From positions 1 through 64,000 of the forward strand of contig NZ_VULN01000009.1 in assembly GCF_009696675.1 (NCBI RefSeq): DNA of 64,000 nucleotides, written 5' to 3'. Below the pieces are notes generated by a model. It was not told the DNA's origin. It did not search any database and saw nothing but the letters and a program-made list of their open reading frames with translations. The DNA is from Acidaminococcus fermentans. Lineage in GTDB: Bacteria; Bacillota; Negativicutes; Acidaminococcales; Acidaminococcaceae. The translations under genes were made by a program, and so were the position numbers. Shown piece after piece: positions 15,908 to 23,470 of the stretch. Each line of letters starts with the position of its first letter. Position 1 is the first letter of the stretch.

Positions 15908-16421
15908 CCGCAACCGCACTCAGAACAATTGAAACATAGTTGAGATATCTATTTTTATCGGCTTCTCTGATTTCATACCAGCGGTTCTCTCCCAAGACAG
16001 AGAGAGCGAAAGCATCTGTCGGTTTGAACTCATAGAGCGGATAAAAGTCTTCTGGAACCTGGACAAGCTGAAAGTAATGCTTTGGGAAGGAATCCTGTAG
16101 TAAAGAAATGGGGCTTAAAGGACTTTCCGGAGCGTTCGGATCTTTTTTGAAATCATCGACCAGATAGGAGCAAAGGGTGGGCGAATTCATTGAAGGGAGA
16201 ACGTTTTGGATATCTTGATAAGTATTTCTACCTGACTTGATGGAACGAATGACCTTATCAATCTGTTCGTGAGTAAGAGCGAATTCTTTGGCATGGTATG
16301 CATCCAGCTTTTTCTTGTAACTTTCATAGCGGCTCTGTTCGATGCTGGCCCTATAAAGAGGGCTAGACATCAGTGAACTGCTTAATTGAGTCAAACCGGA
16401 AAGCTGATTCATATCAACCAT
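15876..16421 (-). CDS. Leftward single-pass membrane protein in the early region (181 aa)
   Basis: The only leftward gene among rightward early genes. It has its own extended -10 (TGGTATAAT on the minus strand, about 16453-16445) and a strong GGAAGGAGG eight bases before the chosen ATG; a GTG three codons earlier is too close to that site. The body is helical and charged, and the last 20 residues form a membrane anchor (YVSIVLSAVAAIASVISVL). Independent promoter plus opposite orientation is the signature of a moron expressed in the lysogen. Function unknown; exclusion is possible. Confidence 0.65.
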   Translation of the reverse strand: MVDMNQLSGLTQLSSSLMSSPLYRASIEQSRYESYKKKLDAYHAKEFALTHEQIDKVIRSIKSGRNTYQDIQNVLPSMNSPTLCSYLVDDFKKDPNAPESPLSPISLLQDSFPKHYFQLVQVPEDFYPLYEFKPTDAFALSVLGENRWYEIREADKNRYLNYVSIVLSAVAAIASVISVLR

Positions 16422-16489
16422 CAATATCACCTCCTTCCGTACCCATTATACCAGAAGGAGATCTGGAAAGCAGAAAGGGGAAAACAATC

Positions 16490-16624
16490 GTGAATAGGGT
16501 AGACTCCGTAATCTGGTGGGGCAAATATATCCTGGCAATCATTGACCGATGGACCAGTCATCACCCTGGCCCTGCCGGATTCATTGCGGGGGTGCTTCTG
16601 GCGGCCTCCATGTTCGAGTGGTAG
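16490..16624 (+). CDS. Micro membrane protein, GTG start (44 aa)
   Basis: GTG preceded by AGAAAGGGG at about 10 bases. It encodes VNRVDSVIWWGKYILAIIDR and a second hydrophobic end (GFIAGVLLAASMFEW). Two short membrane segments, otherwise unrecognised. Confidence 0.5.
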   Translation: MNRVDSVIWWGKYILAIIDRWTSHHPGPAGFIAGVLLAASMFEW

Positions 16625-16628
16625 GGGG

Positions 16629-16826
16629 GTGGAAGAGTTGAAACGTGCGGCACTGAAACGTTTTGTGGAATATGGAATCCTGCTGCCGATGGTGCTGATC
16701 TATATCCTGATCCGCCAGGCAATCGGAGGATTCATGAACTGGCCGGCTGCAGCCAAAGGATTTTTCCTGGGCTTCACGGTGGCCATGATCAGCCTCCTGG
16801 TCTTCGTCGACTGGGTGCTGGTATAG
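16629..16826 (+). CDS. Small two-helix membrane protein (65 aa)
   Basis: The likely start is GTG 16629 (VEELKRAALKRFVEYG) or TTG 16638; both lie close to a G-rich ribosome site. Two membrane helices follow (LLPMVLIYILIRQAIGGF and GFFLGFTVAMISLLVFVDWV). It begins four bases after the preceding micro-gene. Role unknown. Confidence 0.5.
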   Translation: MEELKRAALKRFVEYGILLPMVLIYILIRQAIGGFMNWPAAAKGFFLGFTVAMISLLVFVDWVLV

Positions 16827-16851
16827 GGATCAATGTTGGGAGGGGCGAACC

Positions 16852-17070
16852 ATGGACGTAAAAATCACCGAAACGGTCCCGGCGGCGCAAATGTATGCCA
16901 AAATTCCGGAAATTTGCAAAACATTTTCCATTGGCGCAACGCTGGCCCGGCGGCTGAGTGACGAAATGCACGCCTCCAGGAAATGGAAGAAGTATGTGAT
17001 CAAGATGGATCACCTGACTCTGGTGAACATCGACGGGTTCGACAAATTCCTGCAGGCGAAGAGTTACTGA
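16852..17070 (+). CDS. Small HTH/excisionase-like DNA-binding protein (72 aa)
   Basis: The sequence AKIPEICKTFSIGATLARRLSDEM has the helix-turn-helix pattern of small phage excisionase-like proteins, followed by KKYVIKMDHLTLVNIDGFDKFL, which matches the wing and the final helix. It may control excision or early transcription. The family resemblance is by pattern only. Confidence 0.5.
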   Translation: MDVKITETVPAAQMYAKIPEICKTFSIGATLARRLSDEMHASRKWKKYVIKMDHLTLVNIDGFDKFLQAKSY

Positions 17071-17090
17071 TTACTGAGGAGGAAAGGCAC

Positions 17091-17564
17091 ATGGAAAACG
17101 TAGTATCAGTGGGGGAAATCAAATGGGGCGACATGAACCCTATCATCAGTTATACAGAGAAAGTGGGAAGCAAGGAAAAAGTGGTGAAGGGGGTCAGGAT
17201 CCGCGGCCAGATGCCACATCCGGATTTCGTGAAGGCTATGGACTCTCTGGGCAATGACTTCCTGAACATGATGCAGTTGCGGCTGCTGGATAACGAACTA
17301 CTGGGGGACCGGATCATCGTAACCGGTCTCAAGGCAAGCGAGAGCGGACGTGTGGCCATAAGGGTACAGCTCCTTTTCGACCACGTAAAAGCAAAGGAGT
17401 ATATCACGCCCAGCTATGCCATGGAACAGTTGCCGGATGCCGCCCAGCGGCATATAACCCGGGCACTCGTGGAAGCCAAACGGTACTTGAAGGGAAAGAG
17501 TGCCCAGACTGTGCTGACGTTTGACGGCGGCAATGATACCGGGGCAAAGGCAGCAGTATCATGA
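17091..17564 (+). CDS. Phage early protein, possible ssDNA/replication helper (157 aa)
   Basis: Strong GAGGAGGAAAGG before the start. The protein is mixed alpha/beta, with repeated basic-hydrophobic strands (KVVKGVRIRGQMPHPDF, GRVAIRVQLLFDHVKAKEY) and a C-terminal helix ending in an alanine-glycine tail. I do not recognise the family. The next gene starts at the overlapping ATGA, and the replication module follows, so a replication-related job is plausible. Confidence 0.55.
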   Translation: MENVVSVGEIKWGDMNPIISYTEKVGSKEKVVKGVRIRGQMPHPDFVKAMDSLGNDFLNMMQLRLLDNELLGDRIIVTGLKASESGRVAIRVQLLFDHVKAKEYITPSYAMEQLPDAAQRHITRALVEAKRYLKGKSAQTVLTFDGGNDTGAKAAVS

Positions 17565-17680
17565 GTACGGCCAGCATGGGGCTGCGGCTGCTGCTGGGGT
17601 TTGATCTTTTACTGATTTTCCTTGCGGCAGTCACCATCCTGGCAATTCTCTTTGACATGAAAAGGAACGGAAGGAGGTGA
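17561..17680 (+). CDS. Micro membrane protein (39 aa)
   Basis: ATG overlaps the previous stop (ATGA). It encodes MSTASMGLRLLLGFDLLLIF and a second hydrophobic stretch ending MKRNGRR. Its last codons (AAGGAGGTGA) double as the ribosome site of the replication initiator gene, so the two are tightly coupled. Confidence 0.5.
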   Translation: MSTASMGLRLLLGFDLLLIFLAAVTILAILFDMKRNGRR

Positions 17681-17685
17681 ATTCC

Positions 17686-18444
17686 ATGATCAGTCTTATC
17701 GGACAGTTTAACGCTTTTTATCGATGGATGGAGACAGCTGATATCGGCCCTGCCGCCCTGGCTCTTTGGATGGCTCTTCTGAAGATTTCAAATGATGCGG
17801 GGTGGAAGCTGACGTTCAACGCCTCGAATTCCATGTTGAGCGTCAAAACCGCCGGGTTGTCTATACCTGCTATCCATCGGGCACGTAACCAGTTGCAGCA
17901 GCAGGGAAGAATAACCTTCCGGGTCCGGAAAGGAAACCAGTCATCGGAATACACCATTATTCCCTTTGCTGAAAAATACGTTAAGCAATCTGACCAGCAA
18001 ACCGACAGCAAAGCGACCAGCAAACAGCCAGCAAACCGACAGCAAAGTGACCAGCAAACCGACAGCACCACGACCAGCATTGCGACCACATACATAGAAG
18101 AGAAGAAAAGAGAAGAGATAGAGAACGAGAAAAACAAGAAAAAGAGTCGTTGTCGTTGTCCTGATTTTGGAGAAGTGGCAAAACTCTTCCAGGACAACAT
18201 CCACCCGTTCAGCGGACCGGTGGAAAAGGACATGGTTATAGACCTGGTGGATACCTACGGGGCAAACTGGACCCAGCTGGCTATCCGGCAGGCTATTGGG
18301 GCAGGCGCACTGAGTCTGAAGTATATCACGAAGATCCTGCAGAACTGGAAAGCCAAAGGCGGGCCGACTACACGACGGAAGACAACGGTGGATGCGGCCC
18401 AGATGGCAGCAGAAATGAGAGAGGAGGGGATTGAGTCATGGTAA
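17686..18444 (+). CDS. Replication initiator with C-terminal DnaD-like domain (252 aa)
   Basis: Residues 1-95 form a winged-helix-like domain (GPAALALWMALLKISNDAGW; SIPAIHRARNQLQQQGRITF) typical of phage DnaD/replisome organiser proteins. A low-complexity Q/T/S linker (about 103-135) follows, encoded by iteron-like DNA repeats. The C-terminal DnaD_2 domain shows FQDNIHPFSGPVEKDMVIDL and SLKYITKILQNWK. It would open the phage origin and recruit the loader encoded next. The start ATG lies 8 bases after AAGGAGG. Its stop overlaps the loader gene. Confidence 0.85.
   Translation: MISLIGQFNAFYRWMETADIGPAALALWMALLKISNDAGWKLTFNASNSMLSVKTAGLSIPAIHRARNQLQQQGRITFRVRKGNQSSEYTIIPFAEKYVKQSDQQTDSKATSKQPANRQQSDQQTDSTTTSIATTYIEEKKREEIENEKNKKKSRCRCPDFGEVAKLFQDNIHPFSGPVEKDMVIDLVDTYGANWTQLAIRQAIGAGALSLKYITKILQNWKAKGGPTTRRKTTVDAAQMAAEMREEGIESW
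17992..18066 (+). repeat. Iteron-like direct repeats inside the initiator gene (candidate phage origin)
   Basis: The 18-bp unit GACCAGCAAACCGACAGC occurs exactly at 17992-18009 and 18049-18066, with a diverged copy at 18015-18032 and a partial copy at 18027-18043. Four head-to-tail copies lie in the linker-coding part of the initiator, the same arrangement as the lambda O iterons. An AT-rich, A-rich stretch follows (18098-18150), which could be the unwinding element. Confidence 0.55.
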
Positions 18445-19286
18445 AGGCAAGAGAAGCAGCGGAACGGCTGGCCGGCCATAAGGCCACGAAAATGCCGGGG
18501 GATTACCTGGATGGAGACGGCTGCATTACCTGCGGCGTGTGCAATCACCGGAAAGAGAGCTACGTGAAGTGGTTCGACGGATCCGTGAAACTGGTTCCCG
18601 TGATGTGCGACTGTGAAAAGGCCAAATGGGAGAAGGAAAAGCTGGACCAGGAACGCCGCCAGGATGCTTTCCGGATTCGGCAGATCCAGGCCTACGGATT
18701 CGCCCCCAGCCAGCTGCAGGAAATGACGTTCAAACACGCCGACCCGGAGGGAGAGAACGTCCGTCTGGCTGCGGCTTATGCCAGGCATTTCGATGAGATG
18801 AAATCCCAGAATGCGGGGCTGCTGTTTTACGGCAACTGCGGCACGGGGAAGACCTTCCTGGCCGGTTGCATTGTGAACTACCTGCAACATCGGAACCGGA
18901 CGGCCTTTATGACAAGTGTCCCGACTTTGGTACAGGAACTGAGCAGCTGGAACCGGGACGACAAGACCACCGCCCTGGACCGGATCCGGAACTGCGAGCT
19001 CTTGGTCATCGACGATTTGGGAGTGGAGAACGAAGACAAGAAGAGCCTGGAAGTGGCATTCCGGGTCATCGATGCCCGGGTGAAGGCCAACCGGCCCATG
19101 ATCATCACCAGCAACCTGAATGGCCAGGATCTGATGACGGACGAAATGAAGTACAAGCGGATCTACGACCGGATCAAGGACGTGTGCAAGCCCGTGGTGT
19201 TTAAGGGCAAAAGCCGCCGGGGGCGGAAGAACCACGCAGACAAGTGGGAAGAAGTGGACAGGATCCTGGAAGGAGCAGCACAATGA
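18438..19286 (+). CDS. DnaC/DnaI-like helicase loader ATPase (282 aa)
   Basis: AAA+ protein that loads the replicative helicase. The N-terminus has a zinc-binding cysteine set (CITCGVCNHRK and CDCEK). The ATPase part shows Walker A YGNCGTGKT, Walker B LLVIDDLGVE, and sensor 1 in MIITSNLN. It overlaps the initiator gene by 7 bp and the next gene by 4. With the initiator, SSB and RusA it makes up the replication module. Confidence 0.9.
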   Translation: MVKAREAAERLAGHKATKMPGDYLDGDGCITCGVCNHRKESYVKWFDGSVKLVPVMCDCEKAKWEKEKLDQERRQDAFRIRQIQAYGFAPSQLQEMTFKHADPEGENVRLAAAYARHFDEMKSQNAGLLFYGNCGTGKTFLAGCIVNYLQHRNRTAFMTSVPTLVQELSSWNRDDKTTALDRIRNCELLVIDDLGVENEDKKSLEVAFRVIDARVKANRPMIITSNLNGQDLMTDEMKYKRIYDRIKDVCKPVVFKGKSRRGRKNHADKWEEVDRILEGAAQ

Positions 19287-19501
19287 CCTACGATCTGGAT
19301 TTTTTTCAGAGAGAGAATACAGAGCAGGCGGAAGAGATTACAAGGCTGGGGCAGGCTTTGAAGATGTCGAAATACCATACCCGGCGGCTGAAGGAAGAAA
19401 AGCACCACCAGGCGGAACAGATTGATGAACTGCAGGACCTGGTCCGGCAGCTGTCAGCAGAAGTGAACCGGCTGCGGCGTGAGAAGGAGGAAAAGAAATG
19501 A
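19283..19501 (+). CDS. Small coiled-coil protein (72 aa)
   Basis: Starts at ATGA overlapping the loader stop. Almost the whole protein is a charged coiled coil (EQAEEITRLGQALKMSK and IDELQDLVRQLSAEVNRLRR). It overlaps the ssb start by 4 bases. It is probably a helper of the replication complex, by position only. Confidence 0.6.
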   Translation: MTYDLDFFQRENTEQAEEITRLGQALKMSKYHTRRLKEEKHHQAEQIDELQDLVRQLSAEVNRLRREKEEKK

Positions 19502-19884
19502 GTGACGTGAAAATGCTGATCCGGCTGACTGCGGATCCACAACTGCGAAAGACGAAAGGCAGCGGAAAGAGTGTCCTGAGCTTCCAGGGCGCCATCAACC
19601 GGCGAAAGGACCGCAATGGCAACGAACGGGCAGATTTCCCCAGTTTCGTGGCCTGGGAAAAGAAAGCGGAAGCCATCGCCCAGTACGTGAAGAAGGGTGA
19701 CCGGCTGCTGGTGGAAGGGGACATCACGACCCACAGCTACGAAAAGGATGGGGAAAAGAGAAAGAGCACCTACATCACCGTGCGGGACATCACCTTCATC
19801 GAGAGCCGCAAGAAGGAAAACAGCCAGGGAAGTAGTGGCCCTATGGACACCTTCGGCGATGACTTCGACAACATCCCATTCTGA
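19498..19884 (+). CDS. ssb: Single-stranded DNA-binding protein (128 aa)
   Basis: OB-fold SSB: LIRLTADPQLRKTKGSGKSV, then FPSFVAWEKKAEAIAQYVKKGDRLLVEGDI and the strand SYEKDGEKRKSTYITV. The acidic C-terminal tip DDFDNIPF is the standard protein-interaction tail. Slightly shorter than chromosomal SSBs, as usual for phage copies. Confidence 0.93.
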   Translation: MSDVKMLIRLTADPQLRKTKGSGKSVLSFQGAINRRKDRNGNERADFPSFVAWEKKAEAIAQYVKKGDRLLVEGDITTHSYEKDGEKRKSTYITVRDITFIESRKKENSQGSSGPMDTFGDDFDNIPF

Positions 19885-19886
19885 TC

Positions 19887-20348
19887 ATGGCAGAGCGAGA
19901 AGGAGACGTGTACGTCTTTATCATCAAAGGGAGACCCATCACGAAGAAGAATTCCAGCCGGTGGGCCGGCCGGGGAAAACTGCTACCGTCGGCATCCTAC
20001 AAGGCTTATGCGCAGGCGGCACTTTGGCAGCTGAAACAGCAGATGCGGGCACAGGGTCTGGATCCTTCCGGCCGCGAGCCAATCCCCTACGCCATGGCGG
20101 TCACCTGCCACTACTGGATGCCAAATCGGCAGAGCTGGCCGGATCTGGTGGGGCTGCTGCAGGCAACCAGTGACATCCTGCAGGAGGCAGGTATCATCCA
20201 GGACGATGGGCTGATTGTGGACTACGGGAATAGCCATATTGAGGGTATCAGCAAGGAGAACCCGAAGGTGGATATCACTATCCGCACGATCCCGCCGGGG
20301 GATCCGGTATATAAAATCAACCCCAAGCTGAAAGGAGTCAAGGAATGA
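19887..20348 (+). CDS. rusA: RusA-family Holliday junction resolvase (153 aa)
   Basis: Cuts four-way DNA junctions during phage replication and packaging. Visible family marks are the N-terminal strand IKGRPITKKNSSRW and the catalytic region WPDLVGLLQATSDILQEAG-IIQDDGLIV, with conserved aspartates (PD and DD). It starts two bases after ssb and overlaps the next gene by four. Confidence 0.88.
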   Translation: MAEREGDVYVFIIKGRPITKKNSSRWAGRGKLLPSASYKAYAQAALWQLKQQMRAQGLDPSGREPIPYAMAVTCHYWMPNRQSWPDLVGLLQATSDILQEAGIIQDDGLIVDYGNSHIEGISKENPKVDITIRTIPPGDPVYKINPKLKGVKE

Positions 20349-20842
20349 GCGACATGGAATCTCCGAGAGAATGGGAAGTGGTACGGGCCACCTACCTGAT
20401 CCGTATCCGGCTGAGCCGGCGGGACCTTTTGGAACAGCTGGCAGAAGAGTGCCTGGAAGTGGCTGCGGCCACCACTGGGCTGAAAGGTAATCTGCAGGAA
20501 GAGATCAGCGATGTGCTGAATGTGATGCATGTGATGGGCATCTACGATGGAGTACCGGCACCGGAAAACGAGAAAGCCACACAAAATCTGCTGTACATGA
20601 AAGGCGTCGGCAGAACGGTGGGCATCCTGGCCGGCAGTGCGGCATTTAACGCCCTGAAACTGATCCGGGCAGAAAAGTGGACAAAGAACAGGACAGTTGA
20701 AAAAAGGCAGGATGTACTTTGGAAGTTGATGGAAAATCTGAAGTACATGCTGTACCGGGCCTGGCTGCTGGGCTGTGATCTGGAAATCAATCCGGAAAAG
20801 ATCGTCCGGTGGTGGGACAGAATCAAGGGGGCAGAACAATGA
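20345..20842 (+). CDS. MazG-like nucleotide pyrophosphohydrolase (165 aa)
   Basis: Contains LAEECLEVAAA and EEISDVLNVMHV, which match the metal-binding ExxE...ExxD helices of the all-alpha NTP pyrophosphatase (MazG/dUTPase-2) family. Likely cleans the nucleotide pool or lowers alarmones during infection. The C-terminal half is helical and unassigned. It overlaps the neighbours at both ends. Confidence 0.7.
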   Translation: MSDMESPREWEVVRATYLIRIRLSRRDLLEQLAEECLEVAAATTGLKGNLQEEISDVLNVMHVMGIYDGVPAPENEKATQNLLYMKGVGRTVGILAGSAAFNALKLIRAEKWTKNRTVEKRQDVLWKLMENLKYMLYRAWLLGCDLEINPEKIVRWWDRIKGAEQ

Positions 20843-21090
20843 GTAAGATGACGACGATGATCAACGCCCGGGCGGCCTTGATGGCCATCGGGGTGGAGGC
20901 CGAAAAGATTGCGGCCCTGGCGGCCTACCAATATGCCAGGCTGATGGAAGACGGCTGCAATCCTCTGGATGTGACGGAAAATGCCATGTACAAGCTGGAT
21001 AAGCAGCTGACGGCGCTCAAAAACAAGCGGCGGGACCTGGTGCGAGCCCGGTACGAAATGCGTGTCGAGAAGCGGGAGGCGAATGACTGA
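20839..21090 (+). CDS. Small helical early protein (83 aa)
   Basis: Start at ATGA overlapping the previous stop. All-helical, rich in alanine near the start (INARAALMAIGVEAEKIAAL) and basic at the end. No known motif. Confidence 0.55.
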   Translation: MSKMTTMINARAALMAIGVEAEKIAALAAYQYARLMEDGCNPLDVTENAMYKLDKQLTALKNKRRDLVRARYEMRVEKREAND

Positions 21091-21305
21091 TGTACCATCC
21101 ATTCTGCGATTATTGCAGATACCATGTAAACCTTCCTGTACCAGATTTCCCGGCAAAGGAATACCATGTTAGCTGCTGCATCTATGAGAAAAAAGAATGC
21201 GATGGCCGCGTTTTCCCATTACAAGAGATGAAACGCTGCCCAATGAATGATATAGACTTTTATGAAATGATAAAAGGAGGCCTCCCAAATGAGAAAATGG
21301 GGTAA
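21090..21305 (+). CDS. Cysteine-rich small protein (71 aa)
   Basis: Starts on the last base of the previous stop. Cysteine pairs FCDYC, CCIYEKKEC and a later CP suggest a small zinc-binding fold. The 3' end overlaps the next gene by 17 bp. Function unknown. Confidence 0.55.
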   Translation: MYHPFCDYCRYHVNLPVPDFPAKEYHVSCCIYEKKECDGRVFPLQEMKRCPMNDIDFYEMIKGGLPNEKMG

Positions 21306-21909
21306 ATGGTTCACAATCGGGAATTATGTGTGGCGGGCGTGCCATGACGAAAATAGTCGTGGCTACATGATTCCGGTGGATATGGGAAGCCACGGGCTGG
21401 CTCAAAGAATTGCAGACTCGCTGAACTGGCAGGAAGAGGAAAATCAACGGCAGCGTGAAATCGGCATGTATAACATCTATGATGAATGGTACTACATGTA
21501 TGGCTGCCTCTATCGCATTAATACCATGTGCCCGCTTGACTACGTACTGCCATTGCCCAAAAATTTTCAGGGAGATGAAGAGCTTATCGCAGAACAGATT
21601 GCGGATGATCTGAACTGGATGGAAGAAGAAAACGAGGCGGAAGGTGATGAAGAAGGGTATCTTCCTTCTCCTGGCGGCAAACGATCCTATACGGGGTATA
21701 GAACCACAAAAGGGGAACCAATCTTTGATAGAGACATTATCTTCGACACGGAAAGCGGGAAGCGCTGGGAAGTGCATTGGATTGAACCGTATCGGTTAGA
21801 GAGCGGCCGCTGGTATGGAATCGATGAGTTTGGCCATGCATTATGGCTAAAAATTCTGCTGGAAGCTCATGATGACGTGGAGAAACGGGAGGCACAGAAA
21901 GAGAAATGA
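21289..21909 (+). CDS. Hypothetical early protein with an internal duplication (206 aa)
   Basis: Strong AAAGGAGGC before the ATG. The protein contains the motif pair IADSLNWQEEEN (about residues 43-54) and IADDLNWMEEEN (about 104-115), indicating a duplicated segment ending in an acidic coiled coil. The C-terminal third is aromatic-rich (RWEVHWIEPYRLESGRWYG). Not recognised. It overlaps its neighbours at both ends. Confidence 0.6.
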   Translation: MRKWGKWFTIGNYVWRACHDENSRGYMIPVDMGSHGLAQRIADSLNWQEEENQRQREIGMYNIYDEWYYMYGCLYRINTMCPLDYVLPLPKNFQGDEELIAEQIADDLNWMEEENEAEGDEEGYLPSPGGKRSYTGYRTTKGEPIFDRDIIFDTESGKRWEVHWIEPYRLESGRWYGIDEFGHALWLKILLEAHDDVEKREAQKEK

Positions 21910-22304
21910 GAACGATAAGATTCCGTGGATGGAGCTATGAAAAAGAAGGCTGGGTGTATGGCGACTTGAAGCATGTGGGAGAATCAGGGACGATGATTGT
22001 TGATAAAAGCAATTATCGGTATGTAGTACAGCCCCAATCCGTTGGTCAGTATACGGGTTTCACAACCAAAACGGCCGGAGACATCTACGAAGGGGACATA
22101 CTCAATTCCGATGATGAAAATCTGTATCTGGTGATGTGGGACGAAGAATCTGGACAATGGTGCGTAGTGGCACCGGATGATCCATCCATTGGAAACGCTC
22201 TGGAAGATGAAGTGGCTAATGCAGAGTTGATTGTTGTTGGAACGGAATATGAGGCTGAATGCCTGGGCAGAGCTCCGTGGAAAGAAGAGGAGGGTCAGCA
22301 ATGA
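21906..22304 (+). CDS. YopX-family phage protein (132 aa)
   Basis: Begins MRTIRFRGWSYEKEGWVYGD and continues with VGQYTGFTTKTAGDIYEGDIL, the pattern of the YopX family found in many Firmicute prophages (RxKFRGk...WvyG and GQyTGlkDknGkeIYEGDIv). The biochemical role of the family is unknown. It starts at an ATGAGA that overlaps the previous stop. Confidence 0.85.
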   Translation: MRTIRFRGWSYEKEGWVYGDLKHVGESGTMIVDKSNYRYVVQPQSVGQYTGFTTKTAGDIYEGDILNSDDENLYLVMWDEESGQWCVVAPDDPSIGNALEDEVANAELIVVGTEYEAECLGRAPWKEEEGQQ

Positions 22305-22534
22305 ATGACAGAGGCAGAATGATGCTCAGGGCTCAATGCTCTTATAGTGATTACAAGAGGCTGAAATATAATCGGCGGCTAGTTTTTTTGAGGAATTATC
22401 TCCCGAGAATTTTAGAAAGAAAAATCAGGGAAGCAATGGAAGCTCCGCTGCAATTCATGCAGAACGGTGTTTTTCCTAATCCGTTGGAAGATATTGTGAT
22501 TCCGGTTGAGCTTGAGATTGGAGAAAAATCATGA
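22301..22534 (+). CDS. Small basic early protein (77 aa)
   Basis: ATG overlaps the previous stop; AGGAGGG lies 8 bases upstream. The N-terminal half is arginine-rich (YKRLKYNRRLVFLRNYLPR), the rest neutral. No known family. It overlaps the next micro-gene by four bases. Confidence 0.55.
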   Translation: MNDRGRMMLRAQCSYSDYKRLKYNRRLVFLRNYLPRILERKIREAMEAPLQFMQNGVFPNPLEDIVIPVELEIGEKS

Positions 22535-22623
22535 TGTTCATTGCGGGCTGTTTTTTCGGGGCGGCAGTGGCCACACTCATTCTCAGCACATTGTGGCTGG
22601 GCGGAGATGCTGACCACCGATAA
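22531..22623 (+). CDS. Micro membrane protein (30 aa)
   Basis: ATGATG overlapping the previous stop. It encodes MMFIAGCFFGAAVATLILST followed by LWLGGDADHR, a single hydrophobic helix with a charged tail. Real translation is supported only by the overlap and by the pattern of similar micro-genes in this operon. Confidence 0.45.
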   Translation: MMFIAGCFFGAAVATLILSTLWLGGDADHR

Positions 22624-22644
22624 TACGGGAAGGGGGAGACTACA

Positions 22645-22863
22645 GTGACTGTGCTGCGGAATGAGGAACACTATCAGGATCCAACGGCGGGGACTGTCAT
22701 CAAGACCATGGAAGACAGGATCCGAAAGATCTATGACGCCCGGGACACGGCAGCCATGGAGGAAGCCCTGCGGCAGGCAAAAGCCATCTTCAATGAAGCG
22801 GGCTTCTCCGTGCAGGAACGAATCGTGCTGAAGAACATCCGGACGGGAAAAATCTACAGATAG
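22645..22863 (+). CDS. Small helical early protein, GTG start (72 aa)
   Basis: GTG start preceded by GGGAAGGGGGAG. Charged helices (IKTMEDRIRKIYDARDTAAM, EALRQAKAIFNEAGF). No motif recognised. Confidence 0.55.
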   Translation: MTVLRNEEHYQDPTAGTVIKTMEDRIRKIYDARDTAAMEEALRQAKAIFNEAGFSVQERIVLKNIRTGKIYR

Positions 22864-22875
22864 GGGGCGACTCCA

Positions 22876-23145
22876 TTGGGACGGAAGAACCACAGAAGAA
22901 AAAGAAGATGCGATTACAATCCACTAGCGGATGATTTTGCCAGGGAATTCCCTAATCTGGTACGGAAGGTGGAACCCTATGAGGGACGGTGCGCTTACTG
23001 CGGCCGCCCTCTCCGTCCTGGTGGATGGCACTGGATGCGGGATGAATTCGGCCAGCTGGTGCGAAAGTGCAACGACGAATACTACTGCATCCGAAAATGC
23101 AGCCGGCTGGCCTATCGGGCCCTGGAACGAGCAAGGAGGGAGTAG
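22876..23145 (+). CDS. Zinc-finger-like basic protein, TTG start (89 aa)
   Basis: TTG start eight bases after AGGGGG. The N-terminus is very basic (GRKNHRRKRRCDYN). CAYCGRPLRPGGWHWM followed by KCNDEYYCIRKC gives a four-cysteine zinc ribbon or HNH-like knuckle, but no full HNH motif is present. Could bind nucleic acid. Confidence 0.55.
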   Translation: MGRKNHRRKRRCDYNPLADDFAREFPNLVRKVEPYEGRCAYCGRPLRPGGWHWMRDEFGQLVRKCNDEYYCIRKCSRLAYRALERARRE

Positions 23146-23147
23146 TC

Positions 23148-23378
23148 ATGGGAGCAACAGGAAATTTTACCGGGGAGCTGATGACCAAAGAACGGGAATG
23201 CCCCATCTGCCATCATCGGTATGTGGTGTATCCCTGGCAGAACTGGGTATACAAGTTCAGGCCGCGGGGAAAAGAATCCAGTAGCATCGAAGTATGTTCC
23301 TGGCATTGTCTGCAGGAACTGAAAAGCAGATATCCGGCAGAACCGAAAAGGAGAAAGCGGAAGGAGGAACACCAATGA
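23148..23378 (+). CDS. Small zinc-binding protein (76 aa)
   Basis: Start after AAGGAGGGAG. A CPICHHRYVVYP knuckle and a later CSWHC provide four metal ligands; the tail is basic (KRRKRKEE). Probably a small regulator; unproven. It overlaps the next micro-gene by four bases. Confidence 0.55.
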   Translation: MGATGNFTGELMTKERECPICHHRYVVYPWQNWVYKFRPRGKESSSIEVCSWHCLQELKSRYPAEPKRRKRKEEHQ

Positions 23379-23470
23379 ATCATTACTACTGGGAGGCGGC
23401 CGTGCTGGGCGTGATTTCCACCCTGGCGTTTGTCGTCCTGTGTGCCTGGATGTTTGGAGGCTGCTTATGA
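23375..23470 (+). CDS. Micro membrane protein (31 aa)
   Basis: Strong GGAAGGAGG before ATG; overlaps genes on both sides by four bases. It encodes MNHYYWEAAVLGVISTLAFV and a further hydrophobic end with two cysteines (VVLCAWMFGGCL). One membrane helix. Confidence 0.55.
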   Translation: MNHYYWEAAVLGVISTLAFVVLCAWMFGGCL

